In this document: positions 1-8,723 of the stretch, piece after piece
How positions within the stretch are numbered: position 1 is the stretch's first letter
Layout: every line of letters begins with the position of its first letter
Assembly: GCA_001275005.1 (NCBI GenBank)
Contig: JWZX01002363.1
Coordinates: 1-31,530, forward strand
Direction of reading: 5' to 3'
DNA: 31,530 bases
Source: Chrysochromulina tobinii
Lineage: Eukaryota; Haptophyta; Prymnesiales; Chrysochromulinaceae
Program-made: the position numbers and the translations under genes
The notes under the pieces: generated by a model
What the model saw: the letters and a program-made list of their open reading frames with translations, nothing else
The model's database searches: none
Told to the model about the DNA's origin: nothing

Positions 1-1005
1 CGCTTTCCGCTGCTGAGTCGCGAGTTTGTGCAAGAGACGGTGCACAACGAGCCGCTGCTGAGGACGTTTGCTGGCATGCAGATGCTTATTAAGTCCTTGC
101 TTGGCGCACTGCATGGCGACTCGGCGCGTCGTCGTATGAACTTTGAGAAGCTCTACATTGTGGGCGGGTACGACGATGGCAGTGGTCCGTTGGCCACCTT
201 TTTCCGGTACGACTCAATGGCAAATGTGTGGGAGGCGATGGCGCCGATGTCTACGGCACGAGACGATTTGGCGGCGGCGGTGGTCGATGGCAAGCTGTAT
301 GTGATGGGCGGCCATGGTACAGATTATGAGTCGCTCAGCTCCGTTGAGCGGTACGATCCGGCGAAGAATGCCTGGGAGGCAGTCGCACCGACGTCCACGG
401 CACGATACTGTTCGGCGGCGGCGGTGGTTGATGGCAAGCTGTATGTGATGGGCGGCTATGACGACCAAAACGACGCGCACAGCTCCGTCGAGCGGTACGA
501 TCCGGCGAAGAATGCCTGGGAGGCAGTCGCACCAATGTCCACGGCACGACGTGATTTGGATGCGGCGGTGGTTGATGGCAAGCTGTATGTGATGGGCGGC
601 TCTGATGCTGATGGTGGACTCAGCTCCGTCGAGCGGTACGATCCGGCGAAGAATGCCTGGGAGGCAGTCACACCGATGTCCACGGCACGATACGCTTCGG
701 CGGCGGCGGTGGTTGATGGCAAGCTGTATGTGATGGGCGGCCATGACGGCCAACACCCGCTTAGCTCCGTCGAGCGATACGATCCGGCGAAGAATGCCTG
801 GGAGGCAGCTGCACCGATGTCCATGGCACGATGCGCTCTGGCGGCGGCGGTGTCTGATGGCAAGCTGTATGTGATGGGCGGCTCTGGCGGCCTAAGCCTG
901 CTCAGCTCCGTCGAGCAGTACAATCCCGCGAAGGACGAGTGGGTGACAATGGCCAGCATGGCGCTCATCACAGAGAGGAGTTGTTTTTGTGCCGTATCCA
1001 TGTGA
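1..1005 (+). CDS. BTB-BACK-Kelch (KLHL-like) protein, 5' truncated by the window edge
   Basis: The frame is open from base 1, so the gene begins upstream. The first visible residues (FPLLSREFVQETVHNEPLLR) look like the end of a BACK domain as found in KLHL proteins. Six Kelch blades follow, each with a hydrophobic strand ending in Gly-Gly (LYIVGG or LYVMGG), a Tyr (ERYDP) and a Trp (NAWEA) at the usual spacing. The protein ends at TGA 1003-1005. Family knowledge: such proteins are usually substrate adaptors of Cullin-3 ubiquitin ligases, with the Kelch propeller binding the substrate. The BTB part is off-window, so the Cul3 role is inferred. Blades 2-6 are almost identical in DNA as well as protein, pointing to recent duplication or gene conversion. 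The next gene is convergent. Confidence 0.85.
   Translation, partial: RFPLLSREFVQETVHNEPLLRTFAGMQMLIKSLLGALHGDSARRRMNFEKLYIVGGYDDGSGPLATFFRYDSMANVWEAMAPMSTARDDLAAAVVDGKLYVMGGHGTDYESLSSVERYDPAKNAWEAVAPTSTARYCSAAAVVDGKLYVMGGYDDQNDAHSSVERYDPAKNAWEAVAPMSTARRDLDAAVVDGKLYVMGGSDADGGLSSVERYDPAKNAWEAVTPMSTARYASAAAVVDGKLYVMGGHDGQHPLSSVERYDPAKNAWEAAAPMSMARCALAAAVSDGKLYVMGGSGGLSLLSSVEQYNPAKDEWVTMASMALITERSCFCAVSM
283..900 (+). repeat. Near-identical tandem Kelch blades (141-144 bp period)
   Basis: The segment encoding DGKLYVMGG recurs at about 288, 432, 576, 717 and 858, giving periods of 144, 144, 141 and 141 bp (48 or 47 codons). Most of each unit is identical at nucleotide level, including synonymous sites. 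The variable part is the short loop after VMGG, as expected if the scaffold is homogenised while the binding loop differs. Confidence 0.85.
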
Positions 1006-1511
1006 ACATGTGTGCACTCTAAACAGGTTGTTATAACATCCGATCTAGGCCGCTCCGTCCCGAACCACGACGCGACAGGCGGGTACTCCGCTCTCTAAAC
1101 CGCGCAACGCACGCGCACCCGGCCGTGCGCGTATGACCCGGTCCCTCCGGGTCGGACCGTCTCTCCCTCTGCCTCTCGTCTCCGTACTCCGAACTTATAA
1201 CTTGACGCGCGAATTTCGTCATGAAAAATACAAAGCAGCTGGCTGACTTGCCCGGCGCTCTCCTACCGAAGGTCCTAACGGTCTCTGCTCTCTCTATGCT
1301 CTCTCCGCTTAGACACGCACGCGCGTGCTCTCCACCGCTCCGTCAACGAACCTACCAGGGCAGTAAGAGTACGCTCAGTACATGCAAGTTAACTCTCTCT
1401 CTCTCTCTACTCCTAAGGAGCATTCTCGACCCCGTGCACTAGCGCATCGAGGCATTGTCAGTGCGTGAAGCCCGCGTGTTGCGTTCTCCGTGTCAGTGTT
1501 CGTTCTCCGCA
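1006..1511. other. Convergent intergenic region with two adjacent hairpins and a CT microsatellite
   Basis: No credible coding sequence. Two perfect inverted repeats lie side by side: an 8-bp stem 1111-1118/1125-1132 (ACGCGCAC/GTGCGCGT, 6-nt loop) and a 7-bp stem 1135-1141/1147-1153 (GACCCGG/CCGGGTC, 5-nt loop). A (CT)8 run is at 1393-1408. The region lies between the 3' ends of the Kelch gene (+) and the channel gene (-), so it should hold both 3' ends and polyadenylation signals. I see no clear consensus signal. Confidence 0.6.
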
Positions 1512-4500
1512 CTACCAGCGGTCCGCGAATGCGCGACGATCATAAGCCTCGGATTGCTGTGTCGCGCGGCTTGAAGGCACGCGCCACAATTGCGACTTCT
1601 CCTGCTCTCGCATACGCACGGCCGGGTACGCCCGTAGCGGCGGCATCGGCGGCGGGTGAGCAGCACCAGAGCCTCCTCGCGCTGAGAACGGCTCGTCGTG
1701 CACCCATTGCTTCGGGTACGAGAGGAGACGCTCCTGACGCTTCGCCTCACAGCATGCAGGCCAGCGGTTCGGGTCGTCCGGAGGCGGTAAGCGGCCGCGC
1801 GGTATCTCGTACGTCCGTTCACCAGCGTGCGTACTGCAGGCCAACCGCCGTTCAAAGGCCGTACTTTCGCGGGCCGAGACACTATCCGTGGTAGCACCCG
1901 CTGGCGGTAGTCGCCACTGGCGAGAGTCTTCGCGAAGCCGCTCGCGAAACGAGAGCGACGAGCCATCCTTGCCGTTGGTGAGAGGTCTCCCACAGCCCCC
2001 ACGCCCTTTGGCCCGCAGATCGCTCTCGCAAGCGCGTGCCTCAGTGCTGCAGCTCTCAACAGGGCGAGGTCGCCGCTTTGTGACCCGCTCTTCGTTTTGC
2101 GGCGCCGGCGTCGCATCAGTTTGCGGCGCCCAGTGGGTCACCCCATGCGAGGTGACGAGCATCGCCCCATGCGACGTGACCGTACTGCCGTCCTGGAGCT
2201 GTACGGTGGTGACGATCGAGCCATCATTGGCGTCGGGGCTCGCAGGGTCATCACGCCGTGTTGGGCTTGTCGGGAGATCGCGTCTACCAGTAACCGAATG
2301 TGTGCGGTTGGATGGCTGAGGCACGGCCACGGCGCCATCCAGAAGCTGGATGGGATTGACGAATACGGGCTTGGGCGGGCGTGTTTCGAAGGGGAGTTTC
2401 GTTGGCGAGCTCGCTGCAGAGCGGCGCCTCTTGTCGCTGCAGAGCGACGCCGCACACAGCCGGCAATTGACAATCATGTGGGCTTTGCACGGCTTCCCCT
2501 CGCTAGCCACCGGCGGCCCTGCCGACCTGTCTGGACGTATAGGGCCGTGAGGGAGGCTGGCGACTCTGGGTGGCCTCGCAGGCTTCTTTGACGAGGCCAC
2601 CGAGACTTGGGTCGAGACTTCGGGTGGCGGCAACGGGGCGGGAGCAAGACTGGGCGGCGGCGGTGCCTTTGGCGGCGGCGGAACCGGCGACGCTCTTTGA
2701 GCTGCTTTTGCTGCCTTGTACGCCTCGATTCGCTCAGGCGGCGCGGCAGGTACGGTCTTGCCTCCATTTGTGGTGCTATGCCCATGGAGCCTCCGGATCG
2801 CGCGTCGACGCATTCTTTCAATCGCACTCCTCACATGGTCCTGCTCGATAATCTTCATAGCAATGATCTCATTCAAATCCTCGGGCTCATCAGCGTTTCC
2901 GGGCGACAAAGTCACCATGAGCGGCGGAATGACCACACCCGGCACTACCTCCTTGAATAGGTCAAGGTCCGCACCGGATTTGTAGTAGTTGCTCTGGATG
3001 ATCTCCCTGAGTAGGTCGCGGAAGGCCACTCGCCCATTGAGCTGGGGCACCTTGAGCGAGAGGCAGAGAGTCGAGGCCTGTTTGAAAGTCTTGCCCTTGA
3101 CGCCGAGGGGACGCGGCAGCTGGAAAATCAACTTTGGCACGTCTTCCATCTTCATGAAATTGGTCGCGTCCGGGTCGTACTGCGCCCACGCCTCGCTGAA
3201 CATCTCGAGGTCGGATGCCGAGGCGAGATCGCTGCTGGTGTGGTGGAGAGTCGCAAAGTTCTCGATGATGACGGCCACCACAAGATTGAGGAATATGAAG
3301 CTGCTCAGGACTTGGTAAGAGATGAAGTATGGCACGGCCACGGTCGAGCCACAGTCACCCGCGGCCTGCGTGCAAGTGCCGCTTTCCTCGTTCTGCATCG
3401 CGTCGGCCATGATGCTTGACCAGTCGTCGCCCGTCATGCACTGGAAGAGGACGAGGAAGGCCGAGTTGAACGTGTCGAGATTGCGGAAGCTGGTGATGCC
3501 GCCCTGTACGCCGTGGTGAGAGACGAAGGTGAAGAGGTTGACCCCGAGGACGGCGTAGATGAAGAGAATCAGACAGAGCAGCGAGCCCACGTTGAACAGC
3601 GCCGGGAAGGAGAGCACCATCGTCACTATGAGGTTGCGAAGCTCGCGCGCACCCTTGAGCAGGCGCAGGATGCGTAGAATGCGCAGCACGCGCAAGACAC
3701 GCAGCAGCATCGGCGGCAGTGGAAAGTACTGGGCGAGCAGCTGGGACGCGAACTGGTCGAGCAACGAGGTGCACACCAAGAAGAAGTCGAAGCGGCACCA
3801 GTTATCGGCAAAGTAGTTGTCAGTACCCATCGCAGTCATCTTGAGGATGCACTCGATGTAGTAGATGTACGAGAATGACTGCATCGCCGTATTATAATAG
3901 CCGAACAGCTGCTCGTCCTGCTCGATGCCCCAAAAGTCGCACGCCATCACGCCGATGTTGGCGATGATCGCAGTGGTGATGAAGCTGTCAAAAATCTGAC
4001 TGGTGATCACATGGTAGCAGATGCGACGCACGTAGCCCTTGGGAGGGACTTGCGCTTTGACGGGCAGCGCGTTCGCAAGAGCCTTCATAGTGGCCGCCCA
4101 CTGCTGCTGCTCGTTGGTCATGGTTGCGCTGCCGCTCTCCTGCTGCTGGATGCGCCTGAAGTTATCCACGACGACGCCCACAAAGAGATTGATGGCAAAG
4201 ATGTAGCTCATACACATCCACACGAGCGCAAAGACCGACGCGGCCGAGAAGTCGTTGCGCACTGCCGCGTGGCCCGAGCCCGACGCGCCCATCATGATCC
4301 ACATCGGCTTCTCCCACGAGTCGCCGGAGCTCATGACATAAAGCACGAGCATGGACTGCCCAAAGTCGTCGAAGGAGCCCCTCGGAGGGTTTGACCAACG
4401 CAGTGCGCCGCTGCCAGCTCCCTCCCAGCCGCCATCGCTGATGGGCGCATGCCCGTGCAGCTCGCGGCGCGCCAATACCGCCGCTGTCGGCAAATTCGCC

Positions 4501-7499
4501 TCGAGAGGGGGCGCTCGAGCCAGTGGCGGTACGTAGTTGTCGTCGCACTCGAGCCGTGTGAGGATGGTGGGGTCGTTACAGCTTCCAAAGGAGCCGCTGA
4601 AGAGCTGCATACCGACGACAGAGAAGACGAACTGAAGGACGAAGATGACGCCGAACACGTTGCCGACGGCAGGCATGGCCTTGAAGAGGGAGGTGATGAT
4701 GAGCCTCATTCCAGCGTTACGCGAGATGAGACGCAGCGGGCGCAGCACGCGAGTGATTCGCAGGACGCGCAGCGGCTGCAGCTGCGGTATCGACTCGGCG
4801 AGCAGCAGGATCAACGAGATCATCACGATACAAAAGTCGAGCTGGTTCCACGGGGACTTGAGGTAGGCGTCCTTGGTAAAGAGGAAGCCAAACGTAATCA
4901 CCTTGGTCATCATCTCGCCGAAGAAGAGGCCCGTGAAGAAGATGTCCATCTTCTGCAACGTGTGCGCCAGATCGGACTCAGGGTCGAGGCGCGGCGAGTC
5001 GAGTGCGAGGCAGATCGACGAGACGATGATGGCGGCGATGATCACCTGATCGAACTGCGGCTTGGCGATGAGGTCACGGCAGAAGCATCGGAGCGGGTGG
5101 TGTGGCCCAAAGCAGCAGAGCGAGTGCTCCTCGGGCCACGGTGGGTCGGCGTCAGCGGCAGCTTTGCTACCGAGCAGAGCCTTGCGGTTGTGGTCACCGG
5201 CGTCCGCGTCGTGGCTCGCGTGCTCACCCTCCTCCGCGTAACGGCTCGTGTCGGAAGGATTTCTAGCACTCTCCGTCGCCCGGTTCGTCAACCTGTCGCG
5301 CGACGTGCTCGCGAGCGATGACAGTGGCGAGGACGACTCCTCGGCAAACTCATTCAAGATCACCGCTATGAGGAGATTCAAGAGAAGGAACTTGCCGAGC
5401 ATCACCACGAAGATGAAGAAGAGCGATACGGGTGCGCCCAGGATGGCCGCGGCCGGCTCCAGCGCCTCAAACCACTCGCCTGTTAGCAAGATGAAAATGG
5501 TAATCATCGCCGGCCCACAATAGTCAAAATGATAGTAGGGCTTCTCCTCGAGCGACTCGTCGGCGCACAGCCCACCGGGGCAAGGTTCGAGCGAGTAGCC
5601 CGTCTTCGGGGTATAGAGGCCGCCAAGGAGCTGCATGCCAAGCAGCGCGAACATGAACATCGTGAGCACCATGAGCACCACGAGGTTGTTCATCTGGGGA
5701 ATCGCTCGGATGAATGTGATGACAATCTTGTACAGGCCTTTCCAGCTGCGCATGAGGCGCAGCACGCGAAGCACGCGAAGCATTCTCAGCATTCGTAGCA
5801 CCCGAAAGGCGGACACATTGGCACCGCTCGCGGTTGCGAGCCACGTGACAAGCATCTCGATGATGCTGAGGATGACAATCGTGCCGTCGAGGCAGTTCCA
5901 GCCATCGGCCCAATAGGCCGCACAACCCAGCCCAATCAGCTTGATGCCCATCTCGATGATGAAGCACCACGTGATGACGGTGGCTGCACTTTCCAGATCC
6001 GCAGCATACTCTTCGCTCATGCCCTCATAGGCCATGCACATCAACACCATGTTGACCAGCACTAGCGCCGTCGAGGTGTGGTTGAGCCACTCTGCGTTCG
6101 CGATCACCCTGAATGGGCGACGGCACAGCCCATCCGGCGAGCAGTCAGCACAGGCGTCCGAGAAGCTGCGAGGTGGCTTAGTCGTGCCGTCTGAGAGCGC
6201 GGACTCGCCCGCGAGCAGCGTTGCTCGCTCGTCGTTGCCAGCCCTCTGGCCGTGGCCGCCGAGGACCGAATCGGAAGAAGTCTCCTCGCTGCCATCGGCG
6301 CCGAGAGCATCGGTGGAGCGCGAGGAGCTCTGCGTGCGCGCGGAGCAAGAGGATCGAGCAGAAGTCGCGGTGCTCCTCTCGAGCTTCAACTGCGCCCGCG
6401 TGTCGGAGTATTCGAGGAAGATGACCGCCAGGAAGAGGTTGATTACGAAGAAGCCAACGACCATGATGATCAGGACGAAGTACATCCACACCAATGGACT
6501 GAACGCAGCCATGAGAGAGTACATGGACGTCGCCCAGAAGTCGCACGTGATCGATTGGAAGAAGGTGATGAAGAAGATGGCGACCGAGTCGAACGAGGTC
6601 AGCCCGTGATTCGGATCCATGTCGAAGTAGGCGCACGCCGACCCATTCGGGCACTGCTGCGCGTGGTCGAGGTGCGGGTTGCACGGGATGCCGCTGTCCC
6701 AAGCCGTTTGGTCAATGTCGCTGACACCAGCATCGGCAGCCACGCGCGCCTCAAGCAACCGGCGACGCACATCGCTGACCGGGTGCCCAGGCGTCTCCTC
6801 GAAGCCGGGCAGAGCGCACCGGTAGTGCAGTGACCCTTTGAAGAGCTCCATGCCCACGATGCCGAAGACGAGGAAGACGAAGCCACCCAGCCCCAAAACG
6901 TTGCCCATCTTGGGGAGCACCGACAGGATCCACTGTACGAGCAGGGGCATGCCTGGCACGCGCTTGAGTGCGCGCAGCGGTCGCAGTGCGCGGAACGCTC
7001 GTAGCACCGAGTAATTACCCATCGACGGGAACAGGATGGGCAACCACGCGAGCGAGACGACGAGGAAGTCGAGCTGGCACCACGGGTCGCGCAGGTAGGC
7101 CTCACGGTGCCAAATAAAAGAGTAGGCGAGCACCTTACTCAGGAGCTCGAGAGTAAAGATGATAAGGAAGACCCACTCGAACACGCCAAGGATGGCTTCC
7201 TTTTCTGTGCCCTCCGGATCAAGTGGCGACTCAGATGCCATCGTGCAGCAATTCACCAAAATAGTGACCAGGATGATCGGGTCGAACCACTTGGACTCTA
7301 CCATCAGGATAGCGCTGCGTCTCGGCTCGCGCCAAATGGGCAAGCCAGGTAAGCATCCGAGCACGCCGGCATACAATTTGCCGCTTGGTCCGCGCACCTC
7401 CGAGCCCTTGAACCCGGGTCGACGCAGCGCGTCGAGGTTGGGGATGCGGGCGTTGAGCTCGGCCAGCGCCTGCAGCAACGAGCTGCGTTTCCTCCCCAT
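1512..7499 (-). CDS. Four-domain voltage-gated cation channel (CaV/NaV superfamily alpha subunit), D/E/D/D filter
   Basis: One intronless frame of 1995 residues from ATG 7499-7497 to TAG 1514-1512. The frame extends a further 25 codons upstream but has no ATG there. Four repeats of six membrane segments are visible, each with an Arg-rich S4 (domain II is RVLRMLRMLRVLRVLRLMR). The pore-loop residues aligning with the CaV EEEE ring are D320 (ITCDFW), E675 (LTGEWF), D1060 (SSGDSW) and D1358 (MTGDDW). All are acidic, so Ca2+ or mixed-cation permeation is likelier than the DEKA-type Na+ filter. The III-IV linker is short (MTNEQQQW then ITSQIFD), as in CaV/NaV. After domain IV comes an EF-hand-like segment (AWAQYDPDATNF, about residue 1430), then a long Pro/Ser/Arg-rich tail containing C1671-H1674-C1679-C1682-C1687, which could bind zinc. 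It would act in the plasma or flagellar membrane. Ion selectivity is inferred. Confidence 0.93.
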   Translation of the reverse strand: MGRKRSSLLQALAELNARIPNLDALRRPGFKGSEVRGPSGKLYAGVLGCLPGLPIWREPRRSAILMVESKWFDPIILVTILVNCCTMASESPLDPEGTEKEAILGVFEWVFLIIFTLELLSKVLAYSFIWHREAYLRDPWCQLDFLVVSLAWLPILFPSMGNYSVLRAFRALRPLRALKRVPGMPLLVQWILSVLPKMGNVLGLGGFVFLVFGIVGMELFKGSLHYRCALPGFEETPGHPVSDVRRRLLEARVAADAGVSDIDQTAWDSGIPCNPHLDHAQQCPNGSACAYFDMDPNHGLTSFDSVAIFFITFFQSITCDFWATSMYSLMAAFSPLVWMYFVLIIMVVGFFVINLFLAVIFLEYSDTRAQLKLERSTATSARSSCSARTQSSSRSTDALGADGSEETSSDSVLGGHGQRAGNDERATLLAGESALSDGTTKPPRSFSDACADCSPDGLCRRPFRVIANAEWLNHTSTALVLVNMVLMCMAYEGMSEEYAADLESAATVITWCFIIEMGIKLIGLGCAAYWADGWNCLDGTIVILSIIEMLVTWLATASGANVSAFRVLRMLRMLRVLRVLRLMRSWKGLYKIVITFIRAIPQMNNLVVLMVLTMFMFALLGMQLLGGLYTPKTGYSLEPCPGGLCADESLEEKPYYHFDYCGPAMITIFILLTGEWFEALEPAAAILGAPVSLFFIFVVMLGKFLLLNLLIAVILNEFAEESSSPLSSLASTSRDRLTNRATESARNPSDTSRYAEEGEHASHDADAGDHNRKALLGSKAAADADPPWPEEHSLCCFGPHHPLRCFCRDLIAKPQFDQVIIAAIIVSSICLALDSPRLDPESDLAHTLQKMDIFFTGLFFGEMMTKVITFGFLFTKDAYLKSPWNQLDFCIVMISLILLLAESIPQLQPLRVLRITRVLRPLRLISRNAGMRLIITSLFKAMPAVGNVFGVIFVLQFVFSVVGMQLFSGSFGSCNDPTILTRLECDDNYVPPLARAPPLEANLPTAAVLARRELHGHAPISDGGWEGAGSGALRWSNPPRGSFDDFGQSMLVLYVMSSGDSWEKPMWIMMGASGSGHAAVRNDFSAASVFALVWMCMSYIFAINLFVGVVVDNFRRIQQQESGSATMTNEQQQWAATMKALANALPVKAQVPPKGYVRRICYHVITSQIFDSFITTAIIANIGVMACDFWGIEQDEQLFGYYNTAMQSFSYIYYIECILKMTAMGTDNYFADNWCRFDFFLVCTSLLDQFASQLLAQYFPLPPMLLRVLRVLRILRILRLLKGARELRNLIVTMVLSFPALFNVGSLLCLILFIYAVLGVNLFTFVSHHGVQGGITSFRNLDTFNSAFLVLFQCMTGDDWSSIMADAMQNEESGTCTQAAGDCGSTVAVPYFISYQVLSSFIFLNLVVAVIIENFATLHHTSSDLASASDLEMFSEAWAQYDPDATNFMKMEDVPKLIFQLPRPLGVKGKTFKQASTLCLSLKVPQLNGRVAFRDLLREIIQSNYYKSGADLDLFKEVVPGVVIPPLMVTLSPGNADEPEDLNEIIAMKIIEQDHVRSAIERMRRRAIRRLHGHSTTNGGKTVPAAPPERIEAYKAAKAAQRASPVPPPPKAPPPPSLAPAPLPPPEVSTQVSVASSKKPARPPRVASLPHGPIRPDRSAGPPVASEGKPCKAHMIVNCRLCAASLCSDKRRRSAASSPTKLPFETRPPKPVFVNPIQLLDGAVAVPQPSNRTHSVTGRRDLPTSPTRRDDPASPDANDGSIVTTVQLQDGSTVTSHGAMLVTSHGVTHWAPQTDATPAPQNEERVTKRRPRPVESCSTEARACESDLRAKGRGGCGRPLTNGKDGSSLSFRERLREDSRQWRLPPAGATTDSVSARESTAFERRLACSTHAGERTYEIPRGRLPPPDDPNRWPACCEAKRQERLLSYPKQWVHDEPFSARGGSGAAHPPPMPPLRAYPAVRMREQEKSQLWRVPSSRATQQSEAYDRRAFADRW

Positions 7500-7567
7500 C
7501 CTTGTGGGGCCAGCACTGCAGCAGCTCCGCGTTGGTCGCTCCCCAATTCCCTGGGATTCCAGAGGTG

Positions 7568-7591
7568 AAGTCAAGTCAAGTCAAGTCAAGT
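7568..7591. repeat. Short tandem repeat (AAGTC)4.8 in the channel leader
   Basis: Four full copies plus a partial copy of AAGTC lie 69-92 bp upstream of the channel ATG (minus strand). They fall in the 142-bp gap between the stop of the VTT gene and the channel start. The repeat is in the presumed 5' UTR or promoter. No function is evident. Confidence 0.8.
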
Positions 7592-7641
7592 GTGGGGTAC
7601 GAGCTCTTCGCTGGACTCTTTCAAGATCAAACTGATAAGAG

Positions 7642-8604
7642 TCACAATAAATCGCGCGCCGCCTCCCCCCCTTGCGGATGCGGCGACATCGACCTCCTCT
7701 TGGCGCCGTACGGCACCACCTCGTGGTCGTTTGTGTACGATGTCGTGGAGCCCGTCGGCGAGGGCGTGAGCAAGCCTCGTCGATCGGCGGCAGTCTGCAC
7801 GGGAGACCCCCTGAGAGCCACTGAGTCCGCCGCCGTTGCTGCTGCGGCAGTTGATCCGACTTCGTCCTCGTCCTCCTCGGAGGACCCCTCGCGGTTCAGC
7901 GCGTCGAGCGCCCGTCGCGTGGCAGCGGCAAGGTAGACGCCCAGAGCGACGAGGGCGCTCACGGCGACGAGCGGGCCGATGGTCGACCATCGCAACGAGC
8001 TGCTCCCAGCTTCGGCGCCACCGACCGCCACGCTCACGCGATGCACGCTCACGCCCACGAGTGCGAGCGTGCCCGTGTTGTACACCTCGACGACGCACAG
8101 CGCCACCGCGAAGGGGAGCGGCGGCGCCGCGAGCGCGGCCAGACCGTAGTTTTTCAAGGCGATTGGGATGTAGGCTGCGCGGCTCAGGAAGCAGATGCGC
8201 CACGGCGCCTGCGTGACCGTGAGCCGCATCGCGCGCAGCAGCTGATGCTGCTCAAGCCAAAGTGGGAGCCTACGGCGGCCGAGGAGGCTGCGGCCAAGAG
8301 CATACGAGGCTAAGCAGCCGAGGACCTTGCCCGTGTAGACGAGCGCGAAGCCGCCCACGAGACCGTAGGCAATCATGATCACGAGCTCAATGGGCGTCGA
8401 CGGGATGAGGCACATGATCCAGATGGCGATGAAGAAAACGAGAGCAACCGCGGCCGTCATTGGCGTTTCCGCAGCGCGGCGCGCGGCCAGATCGAGCGCA
8501 TGCCTCGACCACGTACTCCAGTGATCGAACGAGGCCGTGACAAGCACCACAGCGGTGGTGAGCAGCAGCGCGGTGACGAGGAGCCGAAAACCGCGCATGT
8601 CCAT
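7642..8604 (-). CDS. VTT-domain (TVP38/TMEM64/DedA-like) integral membrane protein
   Basis: Starts at ATG 8604-8602 (MDMRGF); a second ATG is two codons in. Ends at TGA 7644-7642, giving 320 residues. The N-terminal hydrophobic stretch (about residues 6-24) is a signal anchor. The VTT core follows: a hydrophobic helix ending IPSTPIE, a Gly-rich re-entrant segment (AYGLVGGFALVYTGKVLG), then SYALGRSL and the distal SRAAYIPIALKNYG motif. More hydrophobic helices and a polar, acidic Ser/Thr-rich tail complete it. Family knowledge: VTT proteins (VMP1, TMEM41, TMEM64, Tvp38) sit in the ER/Golgi system and several are lipid scramblases. Which subgroup this belongs to is unclear. It is oriented head-to-tail with the channel gene but nothing suggests a shared function. 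It is divergent from the GIGYF-like gene. Confidence 0.85.
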   Translation of the reverse strand: MDMRGFRLLVTALLLTTAVVLVTASFDHWSTWSRHALDLAARRAAETPMTAAVALVFFIAIWIMCLIPSTPIELVIMIAYGLVGGFALVYTGKVLGCLASYALGRSLLGRRRLPLWLEQHQLLRAMRLTVTQAPWRICFLSRAAYIPIALKNYGLAALAAPPLPFAVALCVVEVYNTGTLALVGVSVHRVSVAVGGAEAGSSSLRWSTIGPLVAVSALVALGVYLAAATRRALDALNREGSSEEDEDEVGSTAAAATAADSVALRGSPVQTAADRRGLLTPSPTGSTTSYTNDHEVVPYGAKRRSMSPHPQGGEAARDLL

Positions 8605-8723
8605 GTATGAAATGTGTATGAATACTGTTCTATTGTCAATGGGGAAACTTGGTCGCCAGGTTGGTGATTGCGGTTCATCAACCGAGACAACCGCCAATTC
8701 GATGGCTTGTGTTTTGAGGCGCC
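8605..8723. promoter_or_regulatory. Short divergent intergenic region
   Basis: About 120 bp separate the ATG of the VTT gene (-) from the first ATG of the GIGYF-like gene (+), so this segment should hold both promoters unless the GIGYF-like gene starts further in. No TATA or other core element is convincing by eye. Confidence 0.4.

Noticed and set aside
214-1001. Long antisense frames across the Kelch repeats
   Set aside because: They are mirror images of a GC-rich tandem repeat and translate to Arg/His-rich repeats without a family.
1221-1442. A 73-codon ATG frame between the Kelch and channel genes
   Set aside because: No domain character, ends in a CT microsatellite, and lies in a convergent 3' region.
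7500-7574. Upstream extension of the channel by 25 codons
   Set aside because: It would need a TTG start in the AAGTC repeat; the first ATG is at 7499.
7500-7641. Operon-like linkage of VTT and channel genes
   Set aside because: The short gap is notable, but the organism is eukaryotic and no trans-splicing or shared-transcript evidence is visible.
8605-8697. Upstream extension of the VTT protein
   Set aside because: Only a TTG start is available, and the ATG at 8604 leads straight into the signal-anchor helix.
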